Below, piece after piece: positions 10,606 through 19,089 of a stretch of DNA of 35,275 nucleotides. The translations under genes were made by a program, and so were the position numbers. The notes under the pieces were generated by a model. The model made no database searches, was not told where the DNA came from, and saw only the letters and a program-made list of their open reading frames with translations. The stretch is from Chara braunii (Eukaryota > Streptophyta > Charophyceae > Charales > Characeae). The stretch's first letter is position 1. Each line of letters starts with the position of its first letter. The stretch lies in NCBI GenBank assembly GCA_003427395.1, contig BFEA01000309.1, positions 1,127,174 to 1,162,448 of the forward strand, given 5' to 3'.

Positions 10606-11124
10606 ATGGTAGCCGATGCCGTCACAGTGTCGAATGCAAAAGCATGGCCAAATACCCTTGTAAGGGTATTTGGTCCGACAACGGTCCACAACTTCCCTTC
10701 GTTCAACAAGAAGGCCTTAGATCCAGAGGCAAGGAAGGGGCATGGGCACCAACCCACTACCGATGGAAGGAAACAGGCACTGCCTCCTAACTCGAAGGCC
10801 AAGGGGCACATCATGTTCGTCGACAACGATGGTACTACCATAGAGTTAGACTGTGATTTCCAAATGGGAGTAGGGTCAGAGTCGGGTAGCGCAGAAGCTT
10901 CAGGGGGTGAAGCAATCGCTGCCTCAGTTCAAAAAGGTAAGGCAACCGGTAGACGTCGTGAAGGTTCCTGGTCAATGAGTCAAGTAGACCCCAATGCTCC
11001 TTTATGGGAAAAAGCGGGGCTTACCAAGGACGTGTGGAAAGATTGTTACTCCTGTGCAACTTGTATTCGGTGTGGCCAATATGGTCAGAACCAATTTAAG
11101 TGTCAGAATAGGAAGGTAACATAA
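10606..11124 (+). pseudogene. gag: gag remnant of retroelement 1 with a zinc-knuckle variant
   Basis: This 172-codon frame probably represents the C-terminal part of a nucleocapsid-type Gag, which binds element RNA in the particle. Near its end C153, C156 and C166 form the CCHC spacing C-x2-C-x4-x-x4-C, but residue 161 is Gln where the knuckle normally has His. The middle is low-complexity and rich in Gly, Ser, Lys and Arg. The ATG at 10606 is supported by the inverted copy, which retains the same ATG context and about 20 similar codons. A TAA at 11122 interrupts the frame, which continues without a break to a TAG near 11236. The usual large capsid domain is not evident, so the frame is short for a Ty3 Gag. 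Identification rests on the knuckle and its position before the protease. Confidence 0.7.
10648..10673. promoter_or_regulatory. 26-bp perfect palindrome near the gag start
   Basis: Arms CCAAATACCCTT (10648-10659) and AAGGGTATTTGG (10662-10673) are separated by GT. The position is 43 bases after the gag ATG. The inverted arm keeps AAATACCCT (15712-15720) and AGGGTATTT (15725-15733) around a different four-base loop. An RNA hairpin in the element transcript is possible; function is unknown. Confidence 0.6.
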
Positions 11125-11252
11125 AAGATCCCGCCTACGATGGGGCAGGCGCCGGTCTCCTCCGTTTCCCAGGGTAGCAACATTTCCAGTAGTTCAGGCA
11201 CTGCTTCGGGAAACATGTCAGGCCAACAGGAATTATAGTTGTTCCTGCTAGG

Positions 11253-11753
11253 GTGGAGGTGGTGGACACACCCTCGCCATCCCGAGAGATGGCCCAAGCT
11301 ATTAACTCTGTCATCGTCCCACAAACACATTTGGATCAATCGATCCTCTGTTCGATGAATGTGTTTGAGTCCTTGGAGCAGCTAGAGGAGGAGTGGGCTA
11401 GATCGTACCCACTAACTCCTTGGATGACCATGGCTAAAACTCCTAAGGGTGAGTTGTTCGTCGGCGAGGTAGTAGATGTAGACAGCCGTAAAGTTGGGGT
11501 CTTTTACGATACTTGTTCGACGAGGAACTTTTTCAGTCGCGCTTGCGTTGACTGGCTGCGCTTACAGGGGCAGGTGCAGCGCCTCAGTCGACCTATGGAG
11601 TCGGCCTGTGCCAACAAACAACACATGGTAGTGAATGACTATCTAAAAGATATCGAGTGTCATTTCCCGTATGCGGGAGGGGAACTGAGACATAGAGTCT
11701 CGTTCCTAGTCAGCGATGATCTCCCTATGGATATCTTGTTGGGTATGTACTAG
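11253..11753 (+). pseudogene. Retropepsin-like aspartic protease of retroelement 1, altered active site
   Basis: Residues 66-164 have the Ty3 protease layout: a strand with KVGVFYDTCSTRNFFS at residues 80-95, and ILLG near residue 160 as the second conserved glycine motif. Such enzymes cleave the Gag-Pol polyprotein as dimers, using the Asp of DT/SG. Here the motif reads D-T-C at 86-88, so the catalytic Asp is kept but the Gly is lost, which should disturb the active-site loop. The frame differs from that of the gag remnant by two positions. A TAG at 11751 cuts it just after ILLGMY. Reading continues in another frame to about 11920 with protein-like sequence. Confidence 0.75.
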
Positions 11754-11990
11754 CTTTCGGTTGCACAACCCAGTTTGCCTGGGACCGAAAAGTGGTCGAA
11801 CACACTTTGCCCGGAGGGGGGACCGCCAGATTACGTAAGTATAAAGCTAGTAGTCTGATTGAGTCCTACGGATGCATGTGTGCGGCCATGTTCTACAATT
11901 ATTATAAGCACAAGTGGACCCGCCGCAGCTACGTTGCGGCAGAGGAGCGGGACGAAGAGGGAGGCGGGGCCGTTGTTGTTACACCGCCGT
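11754..11990 (+). pseudogene. Protease-RT linker remnant of retroelement 1
   Basis: In the frame opening at 11792, residues up to about 11925 look like the linker that follows the protease in this element type, including a cysteine-tyrosine-rich stretch. Similarity is lost after about 11930, where GC-rich sequence leads into a T run. The original continuation toward reverse transcriptase is not recognisable until about 13500. Confidence 0.45.
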
Positions 11991-12010
11991 TTTTTTTTTT
12001 TTTTTTTTTT
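11991..12010. repeat. T homopolymer at the gap edge
   Basis: A run of at least 19 T residues ends exactly where the N block begins. This is a likely cause of assembly failure. Confidence 0.9.
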
Positions 12011-12855
12011 NNNNNNNNNNNNNNNNNNNNNNNNNNNNNNNNNNNNNNNNNNNNNNNNNNNNNNNNNNNNNNNNNNNNNNNNNNNNNNNNNNNNNNNNNN
12101 NNNNNNNNNNNNNNNNNNNNNNNNNNNNNNNNNNNNNNNNNNNNNNNNNNNNNNNNNNNNNNNNNNNNNNNNNNNNNNNNNNNNNNNNNNNNNNNNNNNN
12201 NNNNNNNNNNNNNNNNNNNNNNNNNNNNNNNNNNNNNNNNNNNNNNNNNNNNNNNNNNNNNNNNNNNNNNNNNNNNNNNNNNNNNNNNNNNNNNNNNNNN
12301 NNNNNNNNNNNNNNNNNNNNNNNNNNNNNNNNNNNNNNNNNNNNNNNNNNNNNNNNNNNNNNNNNNNNNNNNNNNNNNNNNNNNNNNNNNNNNNNNNNNN
12401 NNNNNNNNNNNNNNNNNNNNNNNNNNNNNNNNNNNNNNNNNNNNNNNNNNNNNNNNNNNNNNNNNNNNNNNNNNNNNNNNNNNNNNNNNNNNNNNNNNNN
12501 NNNNNNNNNNNNNNNNNNNNNNNNNNNNNNNNNNNNNNNNNNNNNNNNNNNNNNNNNNNNNNNNNNNNNNNNNNNNNNNNNNNNNNNNNNNNNNNNNNNN
12601 NNNNNNNNNNNNNNNNNNNNNNNNNNNNNNNNNNNNNNNNNNNNNNNNNNNNNNNNNNNNNNNNNNNNNNNNNNNNNNNNNNNNNNNNNNNNNNNNNNNN
12701 NNNNNNNNNNNNNNNNNNNNNNNNNNNNNNNNNNNNNNNNNNNNNNNNNNNNNNNNNNNNNNNNNNNNNNNNNNNNNNNNNNNNNNNNNNNNNNNNNNNN
12801 NNNNNNNNNNNNNNNNNNNNNNNNNNNNNNNNNNNNNNNNNNNNNNNNNNNNNNN
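12011..12855. other. Assembly gap of 845 N
   Basis: No sequence information is present. Open frames that run through it are artefacts of translating N. Confidence 0.99.
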
Positions 12856-12941
<86 letters not shown>

Positions 12942-12945
12942 CTCT
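12856..12945. repeat. CT then TATC microsatellite
   Basis: About 45 bases of CT repeats are followed by about 40 bases of TATC repeats directly after the N gap. True repeat length is unknown because of the gap. Confidence 0.95.
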
Positions 12946-13500
12946 CCCTCAGAGCCGTTTCTCTCTCCCTCTGATCTGACCGCCGGGTGCATGCGCTCTT
13001 CAACTGAGAGGTGCGTGCCCTCTCCCTCTGATCTGTGCGCCGGGTGCATGCGCTCGATAGAGCAGTTTCTCTCTCCCTCTGATCTGACCGCGGGGTGCAT
13101 GCGCTCTTCGACTGAGAGGTGCGAGCCCTTCCCGCCCGCGTGCACCTTCCCGCATCCACACCACAACATGCACAACTCCTCTGCCGCCCGCTCGCTGCCC
13201 GTCCGCCCGAGGATCACTGTTTCCCCGCCCGTTCCAGACCCGGCACAACCCGGTCGTCTATTCGTCACCCGCTCCCAACCCGTTTGGCTATGGGGCCGTC
13301 ACACGAGACCTCCGCCCGCCCGACGCTTGCTGTTTCCGCGCCCGTTCCCGACCCAGCACAGCCCGCTCGTCGATTCACCACCCGCTCCCAACCCGTTTGG
13401 CCGCGGCGCCGTTTCACCGTCTGCTCCTAGCATGGGCCCTGGGCCTGTCTCCACTTTTCCCAACAGTGGCAGCGGGTGCTCGCGTGGGACCATGACTCGA
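12946..13500. repeat. GC-rich tandem duplications interrupting retroelement 1
   Basis: Three copies of a 50-60-bp unit containing CTCCCTCTGATCTG and GGGTGCATGCGCTC start near 12963, 13019 and 13071. A second pair of repeats with a period of about 118 bp follows: CCGCCCGTTCCAGACCCGGC at about 13225 against CGCGCCCGTTCCCGACCCAG at about 13339, both continuing to CCCAACCCGTTTGG. None of this resembles Ty3 coding sequence, so it appears to be foreign material between protease and reverse transcriptase. Confidence 0.75.
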
Positions 13501-13857
13501 GACCCTCTATTTGCTTTATAGTATTAGAGAAAGTCCGGACGAGGGTCTGTGCTTAGTGTATGTATCTGAAAAGAGCCAGCCGGTGAAAAGGCCTCTAGAG
13601 ATGAGGGAGTGGTCGCTAAGTACCCTGATCTATTTGAAGAGTCGAAAGAGGTTGTTGAGAGGGAGGTCGTCCACGCGATAGAGATTATCCCAGGGTCTAG
13701 TATTCTGAAGAGTAGGATCTATCAAATATCTCCAGCGGAGCTTGATGAGCTTCGTCGACAACTTAAGGATCTCATAGAGAAGGGTTGGATCCGACCGAGT
13801 GTCTCCCCTTACGGGTCTCCTTTCCTATCCGTACCGAAGTAGGAGGGGAAAACGTTG
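13501..13857 (+). pseudogene. pol: Reverse transcriptase N-terminus of retroelement 1, truncated
   Basis: The 77-codon frame at 13609-13842 holds the linker and first fingers motif of Ty3 reverse transcriptase. Residues 17-45 are the HxI-type lead-in (HAIEIIPGSS). Residues 43-77 contain SPAELDELRRQLKDLIEKGW and the conserved stretch up to PYGSPFLSVPK. The motif normally continues into the fingers and palm with the catalytic YxDD. Here a TAG follows PK, and eight codons later the sequence is already RNase H. The core of the polymerase is deleted, so no polymerase activity is possible. Confidence 0.85.
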
Positions 13858-14405
13858 AGGCCTGTAGAGTACATGCCCAAAAAGATGCCCTCTCAGAAGC
13901 TGGCTAAGTCCACATATGAGAAGGAACTCAATGCGATCTATAAAGCGCTGCCCATTGGAGGCACTATCTCCTTGGGAGATTCTTCGACGTAAGGACTGAT
14001 CATTAGACCCTGAGGTGGATGAGGACACATCCTGTTCTCTCCGATGCTTTGAAACGTTGGATCGAGGTCATAGAACAATATGACTTCGAACCTCAGTACA
14101 TCAAAGGGGAGTACACCAAGGTTGCTGATGGGTTGTCGCGTAGGCCAAACTTCCTTGGTGCGCTGATCACTAAGGTTGGGCTTGAGGACGATGTTCCTCA
14201 CTCCTTGGTGGAAGCCTATCGCGAGGATCTGTTCATGGCAGAGATCATACGCAGAGTCAAGGCGAAGGACAAGGTGACTTCTGATGAGTTTGTGTTGGTC
14301 AATGGCCTGCTGTTCCTCGAGAAGGCCGGGAATAAACGTTTGTGTGTGCCAAACCGTGATTCTTTGCGTAGTTTATTTTTTGGCAAGTGTCATGATGCCA
14401 CATGA
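13858..14405 (+). pseudogene. pol: RNase H C-terminus and start of integrase, retroelement 1
   Basis: Reading starts in mid-domain with PVEYMPKKMPSQK and STYEKEL, where the Glu is the RNase H catalytic type. After a frame change near 13955-13985 it continues with VRTDH, a TAG, and the open frame from 14019 with RWIEVIEQYDF and VADGLSRRP, whose Asp is the last RNase H acid. The first RNase H Asp lies in the deleted part. Residues from about 70 of the 14019 frame are the RNase H-integrase linker. The frame stops at a TGA (14403) in the second half of the HHCC zinc-binding N-terminus, directly after CHDAT. Confidence 0.85.
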
Positions 14406-14985
14406 CATTTTGGCTTCCCCAACCTGAAATCAACGGAACCAAAGCACTGATGAGTCGGTGTACAACAGAACCTTTTTGAGAATAAGAAGACTATAACAAA
14501 CTTGTTGCAGCAGTTCTGGTGGCCCACGATGATGAAAGACGCCAAGCTGTATGTGGAAACTTGTCAGGTCTGTCAGAGAGACATACCACACACAGACCCC
14601 TCTTGGGCTTCTCAAGCCCCTTCCGATTCCGGAAAGGCCTGGTGAGAGCCTGTCCATGGATTTCATGGATACGCTGGTCACCAGCAAGAATAGTATGAGA
14701 TATGTCTTTGTCATTGTGGATAGGTTCAGTAAGTATGCTTGGTTAGTTGTCGTGCCGGAAACAGCGAAGACCGAGTACATAATCAGACTAGCCAAAGAGA
14801 ACTGGGCCAGAGACTTTCGCCTGCCAAAGTCCATTATTAGTGATCGGGATGTACAATTCATCAGTGAGTTGTGGAAGGTTGCAGCTGTAGATGACCTCTG
14901 GGAACCACCCAGAGGCAAATGGACAAGCAGAGCAGCTGAACCGCGTTGTACAACACCTGCTAAGGCACTACATCAAGCCTATTAG
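14406..14985 (+). pseudogene. pol: Integrase core of retroelement 1, frameshifted
   Basis: The zinc-binding cysteines appear in one frame near 14560-14575 (CQVCQR), after a disturbed stretch at 14420-14500. The frame from 14551 then carries the catalytic core: SLSMDFMDTL with the first Asp (residue 37) and IISDRDVQF with the second (D98). The partner Glu is found only in another frame, as HPEANGQAE, with its codon at 14912-14914. That is about 23 codons after D98 instead of roughly 30-35, so a short deletion plus frame change lies near 14887. Family members insert element cDNA into chromosomes; this copy cannot produce a complete DDE core. Confidence 0.85.
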
Positions 14986-15374
14986 GTGGACTGGGATGAG
15001 AAGTGTGCTCTCATCGCCAGCCCGTCCAACAACATTGTGCACAACGCGACTGGGGTGAGCCCCAACAGTCTACTCCTAACTTGCATGCCTCAACTGCCTC
15101 TAGATTTCTTACTACGTGAAAACGAGTTCACTGCTACGCCGAGTACCCTGGAATTTGCCTATAGATATAAAAGTCTTATGCAACAAGCAGTAGACAACAT
15201 GCACAAAGTACAGGCAACGATGATAGAATCAGAAAACAAACACCGTCGCCCTTCTTTGTTGTAGGTTGGGGATAGAGTCTGGGTCAAGGCATCCGAACTT
15301 GGGCAAGAGCACGGGATTTCCCGAAAGCTGATGCCACAGTACTTCGGAAGTTCCGACCATGGGAGGTTTTAGAT
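14986..15374 (+). pseudogene. pol: Integrase C-terminal region of retroelement 1
   Basis: The 92-codon frame to 15264 contains the familiar late-integrase words NNIVHNATGVSP and a helical stretch ending ENKHRR. After a TAG it continues in frame as VGDRVWVKA, the beginning of the SH3-like GPY/F module. A frame change near 15350-15375 leads to the next segment. Confidence 0.75.
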
Positions 15375-15690
15375 GTGGTCGGAGACGATCGCGATGGACC
15401 TTCCTATGTGGTGCAAATTCTTGGTCACCTTCACACCTACCCTGTCTTTCACGTCTCCAAACTCGCACCTTTCAAGGAAACTGACCAGTTTCCCTCTCGC
15501 CGGTCAATGCAGGCCCAACCATGGATGGAGAGGTCGACATCGACGACATCGTGGACCACAGAGAAATGCCGGTTCCAAGAGCAAGAGGCAGGGGCCATCC
15601 TCCGAAGCCGAAGATGTGATATCGCGTTCAATTCAAACATCACACTGATCCAAAGGAGCACATATGACTTTCAAGGGAGGAATTGATGCA
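15375..15690 (+). pseudogene. pol: GPY/F end and chromodomain-like tail of retroelement 1
   Basis: The frame from 15375 encodes GPSYVVQILGHLHTYPVFHV and SKLAPF, the link between integrase and chromodomain in chromoviruses. After about 15520 the related sequence is in a different frame: VDIDDIVDHREMP, a Gly/Arg/Pro-rich turn, a TGA, YRVQFKHHTDP, another TGA where an aromatic residue would be expected, and REELMQT. This resembles a divergent chromodomain, which in this family directs insertion toward particular chromatin. Recognition rests on layout and remembered relatives, so moderate certainty. The coding remnant ends at the junction with the inverted arm. Confidence 0.65.
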
Positions 15691-15785
15691 GACCGTTGTC
15701 GGGCCAAGACGAAATACCCTCATAAGGGTATTTGGCCATGCTTTTGCAGTCGACACAACAACGACATCGACTACCATGACGGGGC
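15676..15785 (-). pseudogene. gag: Inverted gag start fragment
   Basis: Codons for VMVVDVVVVSTAKAWPNTL correspond to the first 18 residues of the forward gag remnant (MVADAVTVSNAKAWPNTL). Similarity ends near 15676 after the palindrome, so only about 35 codons survive. Confidence 0.7.
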
Positions 15786-16739
15786 CGGTCGGAAAGTTCC
15801 AAGTGCGTGCGTTTTTCGCACGATATGTTGAAACGATTTCCTCAACTATTGAGGCCGGGGCAAATCGATGAGAAAATTCCGTTAAGTACACGTGCGTGTT
15901 ATGAAGACGCGCGCTTTAATGGTTAGGGTCAGTAGTAATACCCTTAGACCAAAGAGGTTGCAGGGTCAATTGGGTTAGTGATGTGTTAGACAGTCCTACG
16001 ACATACACTGAGACTTAATCGCCAGTACGTTAGTTGGACTAAATTAATATACGCCCGTCGCCCGACCATACAGCCATACGACATACGGTCGGAGCAAACT
16101 AAAGGTGTGTGATTATCGGGTCTAAAGTAGCACCTAAATTGCTAAGCACTTGGTCGAGCAGTTCCTCTGTCTTACTCATATACAACAAATGAGGCTGAGG
16201 CTACTGCTTGGCCTCCCATGTGAAGGGAGGCGTCTGCCTTTTGGACGGTGACTTCCTGACCTCGTGACACCCAAACAACTGGTGGTTTCGTCCCTTTCAG
16301 AGGGAAACATCATTATGGACTCTGATATTGCTCGCATAGGGCCTAGACTCGGGTTACTTGAACTGGTACCTGCCAATCTACCGGTATTGGCCCTACTGGG
16401 CGTTTAAAAAAAAATGTCAACTTTTGTCTTCTTCTGGTCGGCCCCGAGTACCCGACGCATTTACCTCTACTTGGTGTGGTACCAGCCTACTTGCTACTTG
16501 AGTAGTTACCCCGCCACAACCCCGAATGTAACGATCGCAGGTAAGTACCGGCCCGTCGGACCTTCCGATCAATCAAGTGCCCTTGTAGTTCACACACTCA
16601 CTCAAGCCAATGAGCACACAGATAGGCGTACAAACTAGCAAGTGTGTATGCACACAAACCTGGGAAACTGGCTCAGGCCACTGGTCGGGCTGAGCCCAAC
16701 TACCATATAGATACTGAGTTGCTCCCTTTTTACTCAAAG

Positions 16740-16960
16740 TGGGTGCTAGCTCAGTAGGTTTCGGTGATGCTTGACAAACGGGGGATGTGGGGATTGAGGT
16801 TGAACAACTACTGAGACTAACTGTTTTCTACCAGGAGCCCCACTATGATTTCGCCCCAGTTTTGGCGGACAGGGACTCGAACCCACGACCTCATTATCAA
16901 AGTAAGTTGTAGTTTGCCCCATTGAAACGGGGCTTAACACTTGGCAAGTTAGAGTAGTTA
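16740..16960 (-). other. tRNA-like segment in the inverted arm
   Basis: On the minus strand GTGGGTTCGAGTCCCTG (about 16884-16868) matches a tRNA T-arm and B-box. It is followed by a segment ending CCTACTGAGCTAGC, as in the forward arm (9870-9890). An A-box is not convincing. It is paired with 9700-9770. Confidence 0.45.
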
Positions 16961-16980
16961 GGAGTTACAATCTGTTAGAC

Positions 16981-17060
16981 TTTTTTTTTTTTTTTTTTTT
17001 TTAGATTTTCCATTTTTCTTTTATTTCTTAAATAGGTTATTTTCTTTTCTTTTCTTTTCA
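16981..17060. repeat. T run and TTTTC repeats in the inverted arm
   Basis: Twenty-two T residues at 16981-17002 and TTTTC/TTTTCT iterations to 17060. The forward arm has no corresponding T run, so the run is a local expansion. Confidence 0.85.
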
Positions 17061-17524
17061 TGAGTACAAGCCTCTTTAATAAACTTACCTTATTGTATTT
17101 GCCCCACGTTTTCGGCAAATTTATTCCCAGGAAGTCTTCGACATCCCTGCGGGATTGCAGACCTTCGGACGAGGTCGACCGAAACCTATCAAGCATGTGA
17201 GCAGGACGTGGTATTGGCGAGCGAGTGTACAGGGAGCAGAGGAGAGGTCGGACGATGATAGCAGGAAGAGAATGCGCACAGGAAAAAGAGGTGGATCGCG
17301 CCGAAAGAAAACGAGGGTTGCGCATGCAAGCAGAGGAGAATGGCGAGATAGAGTGTGGGGAAAGATCGAGAGGGGGTTGAAAGCGCGGAGGAAAAGGATG
17401 GCCGCGCGAAAGAAGGAGGTGCGAGGGGAGGTAGCGCAAGCAGACAAGAACGGAGATGGCGTGCGGGAAGCAGGGGAGAAATTGCACGATGAAAGCAACA
17501 AGATGGCGACGAGTGGGAGAAGGA

Positions 17525-17672
17525 GAAGTGTCAAAGGAAGGAGGAGAATCTCGTGAAAAAAAGGAGGAGAAAGGGAATAGAAGAAAGGAAGAAGTAAAAG
17601 AAGAAGAAAAACAACAACAAGAAGAAGAAAACGAAGAAGGAGAAAGGGATGGAAAGGAAGAGGGGCGACTTA
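17525..17672. repeat. Purine-rich GAA/GGA stretch
   Basis: Almost all purines on the plus strand. It corresponds to the pyrimidine-rich stretch of the forward arm (9078-9540, other strand). The lysine/glutamate-rich frames across it are compositional. Confidence 0.8.
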
Positions 17673-17674
17673 CC

Positions 17675-18285
17675 TCACCCCGCGGTTGGTGATGGCGACA
17701 GCCCGGACGTGAGGTGCCCATCAATGACCCTCAACTTCAGCACCCTCATCCTGTAGGCTTCAGAGAGAGCAGTTGCGGCTTTGTTGTGGTGTTGCCTTCG
17801 TATCCGCACTAACGCTCCGTTTGTATTGGGAGGTATTGCGACTTCGAAAAAGAGTTCTGCGCTCTTTGCCGACTGATTCCCGACATGTTTAAGTGCGCAT
17901 TTGAGCCTGTCGAGCCCCCATGATATTGTTTTGGTATGTTGCGCCACGTGGCGGATCATCTCGACAGGTAAGTCTCCAATCTCGCAGCCAACTACACGGT
18001 ACTTACAACGAGAGGATGAGCAAAATTGAATGAATCTGACTCTAGAATATGGAAGTGTACACAACTACTCGTGTGCGTGTGTGGGTGTGTATGCATATAC
18101 ACGAGTATGTGTGTGTGTGTGTGAGACAAAAATAAACGTACCCGATTCACTTGGTGGTCATTCCACTTCACGTATTCGATTGTGAAGAACACACAAACAT
18201 GGCCGAGTTGTCGACCATGTGCACTGGGTAGTGGCGAACAAATGTCTGGTGTCAGGCGAATTAGCGAATACTCGTTTTCTCCCAT
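17675..18285 (-). CDS. Candidate two-exon gene, function unknown
   Basis: Exon 1 would run from an ATG at 18285 to 18142 (48 codons), with a donor CGG|GTACGT. The intron is 140 bp and contains a GT/CA microsatellite. It ends in a pyrimidine tract and TGTAAG at 18002. Exon 2 runs 18001-17675 in the same phase (108 codons) to a TGA, giving about 156 residues. Composition is protein-like: GHVCVFFTIEYVKW in exon 1, and a basic, amphipathic part with ALVRIRRQHHNKAATALSEA in exon 2. I recognise no domain. An in-register GT-AG join leaving no internal stop supports it; absence of any known relative and the mobile-element surroundings argue caution. A donor-like GAG|GTAAGT overlaps the stop at about 17673, so the 3' end is uncertain. 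Confidence 0.35.
18063..18123. repeat. GT-rich microsatellite inside the proposed intron
   Basis: GTGTGTGTG runs around TATGCATATACACGAGTATG. On the minus strand it reads as CA repeats between the two proposed exons. Confidence 0.85.
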
Positions 18286-18670
18286 ATTCTAGCGGTAAGT
18301 GCAGTTTCACTTGGACGCAACATCAAACGGGTTAGTCGGGGGTGGATCTTTAAGGAAGATTGATTCTGGGCTTGCACGTTGGGTGAAAGGCAGAGCCAGA
18401 TCCAGGAAGCGGTTGGCTGGCACGAGTAGCAAGGGCTACATGGAGAGTAGTGTGCTTTGATCAATGGATGGGGTATGTAAAAGTGGAGAAGAACGGGAGA
18501 TATAGAGGGTGAAGGGAGAAGGAGAAGTAAGGAGAGGAAGAGAATGAAGATGAAGGAGGGAGAATTGGGAGGAAAGAAAGGGGGATTGGCACAATTCCCC
18601 CAACGACATTACGATTGTATCTAGTATGAAAGATAGTTTGTATACATTCGTTATCATATTATTATTAATG
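18286..18670. other. Intergenic sequence with purine-rich part
   Basis: Positions 18480-18590 are rich in GGAGAAG words. No gene or RNA was recognised. A good splice-donor consensus (CGGTAAGTG, 18293-18301) has no supported exon beside it. Confidence 0.5.
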
Positions 18671-18732
18671 TTGTTATTAACTTATTATTATTATTATTAT
18701 TATTATTGTTGTTGTTGTTGTTATTGTTGTTG

Positions 18733-18778
<46 letters not shown>

Positions 18779-18799
18779 TATCATTACTATTATTATTAC

Positions 18800-18846
<47 letters not shown>

Positions 18847-18857
18847 TTATTATTATC
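18671..18857. repeat. ATT/GTT trinucleotide microsatellite
   Basis: About 185 bases of TTA with TTG and TCA/CTA interruptions. The poly-Leu, poly-Tyr and poly-Asn frames over it are not genes. Confidence 0.97.
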
Positions 18858-18950
18858 TACGTCCATTCCTTTTTATCCTTCCTACAAATGTGCTTTCCAC
18901 ATCATATCTCATTTGCGGGCAGATCGATTGTGAATAATACACATTTCGTT

Positions 18951-19035
18951 AAAAGTGAACCTTTTGATTGTTCACTTTTTGTAACAAAGCCGAAATTCAT
19001 GTTGGAGCGACATAAATAAGAGAAATTCATGTCGC
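18951..19035. other. Two adjacent short hairpins
   Basis: AAAAGTGAAC (18951-18960) and GTTCACTTTT (18970-18979) are perfect 10-bp arms around a nine-base loop. GCGACAT (19007-19013) pairs with ATGTCGC (19029-19035). No adjoining gene shows what they might serve. Confidence 0.5.
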
Positions 19036-19089
19036 CTATATGAACTGAGGAGCAACATAAAGAAGAATAAATCGATACAATCATTGCTT

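Larger units (their letters stand above)
9045..15690 (+). mobile_element. Ty3/gypsy chromovirus-like retroelement 1, degenerate
   Basis: The order of remnants is noncoding leader, gag with zinc knuckle, aspartic protease, start of reverse transcriptase, end of RNase H, integrase, and GPY/chromodomain-like tail. This is the Ty3 (Metaviridae-type) order. Breaks include frame changes in and between nearly all domains, an interruption with an assembly gap between protease and reverse transcriptase (about 11990-13500), loss of the reverse transcriptase core, and an altered protease active site. No direct-repeat LTR pair is visible: the 3' side joins directly to an inverted copy of the leader and gag start. 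Boundaries are approximate. The element cannot encode an active polyprotein as it stands. Confidence 0.85.
15676..17690 (-). mobile_element. Inverted second copy of the retroelement 1 5' arm
   Basis: Read on the minus strand this region matches 9045-10690 in order. The gag start (15780 down to 15676) matches 10603-10700, including AAAGCATGGCCAAATACCCT. The stretch 16060-15790 matches about 10390-10600, and 16960-16410 matches 9700-10330. A segment of about 300 bp at 16060-16390 is absent from the forward copy. Similarity farther out is weaker but visible at GAGGTAAGT against GAGGTGAGT near 17670 and 9070. The copy stops inside gag exactly where the forward element's chromodomain ends. Part or all may be a separate insertion, an inverted duplication or an assembly join. 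Confidence 0.8.

Noticed and set aside
11792-13521. Open frames of 371-535 codons crossing the N block
   Set aside because: They exist only because N codons are translated as X; the ends are microsatellite or GC-rich repeat.
16176-16376. Minus-strand 66-codon frame in the inverted arm
   Set aside because: It lies in the segment of about 300 bp missing from the forward arm and has no recognisable motif.
17124-17724. Frames of 133-249 codons on both strands of the inverted arm
   Set aside because: Purine/pyrimidine-biased composition; the forward arm shows no corresponding frame.
18626-18937. Poly-Tyr, poly-Leu and poly-Asn frames
   Set aside because: Translations of the ATT microsatellite in different frames.
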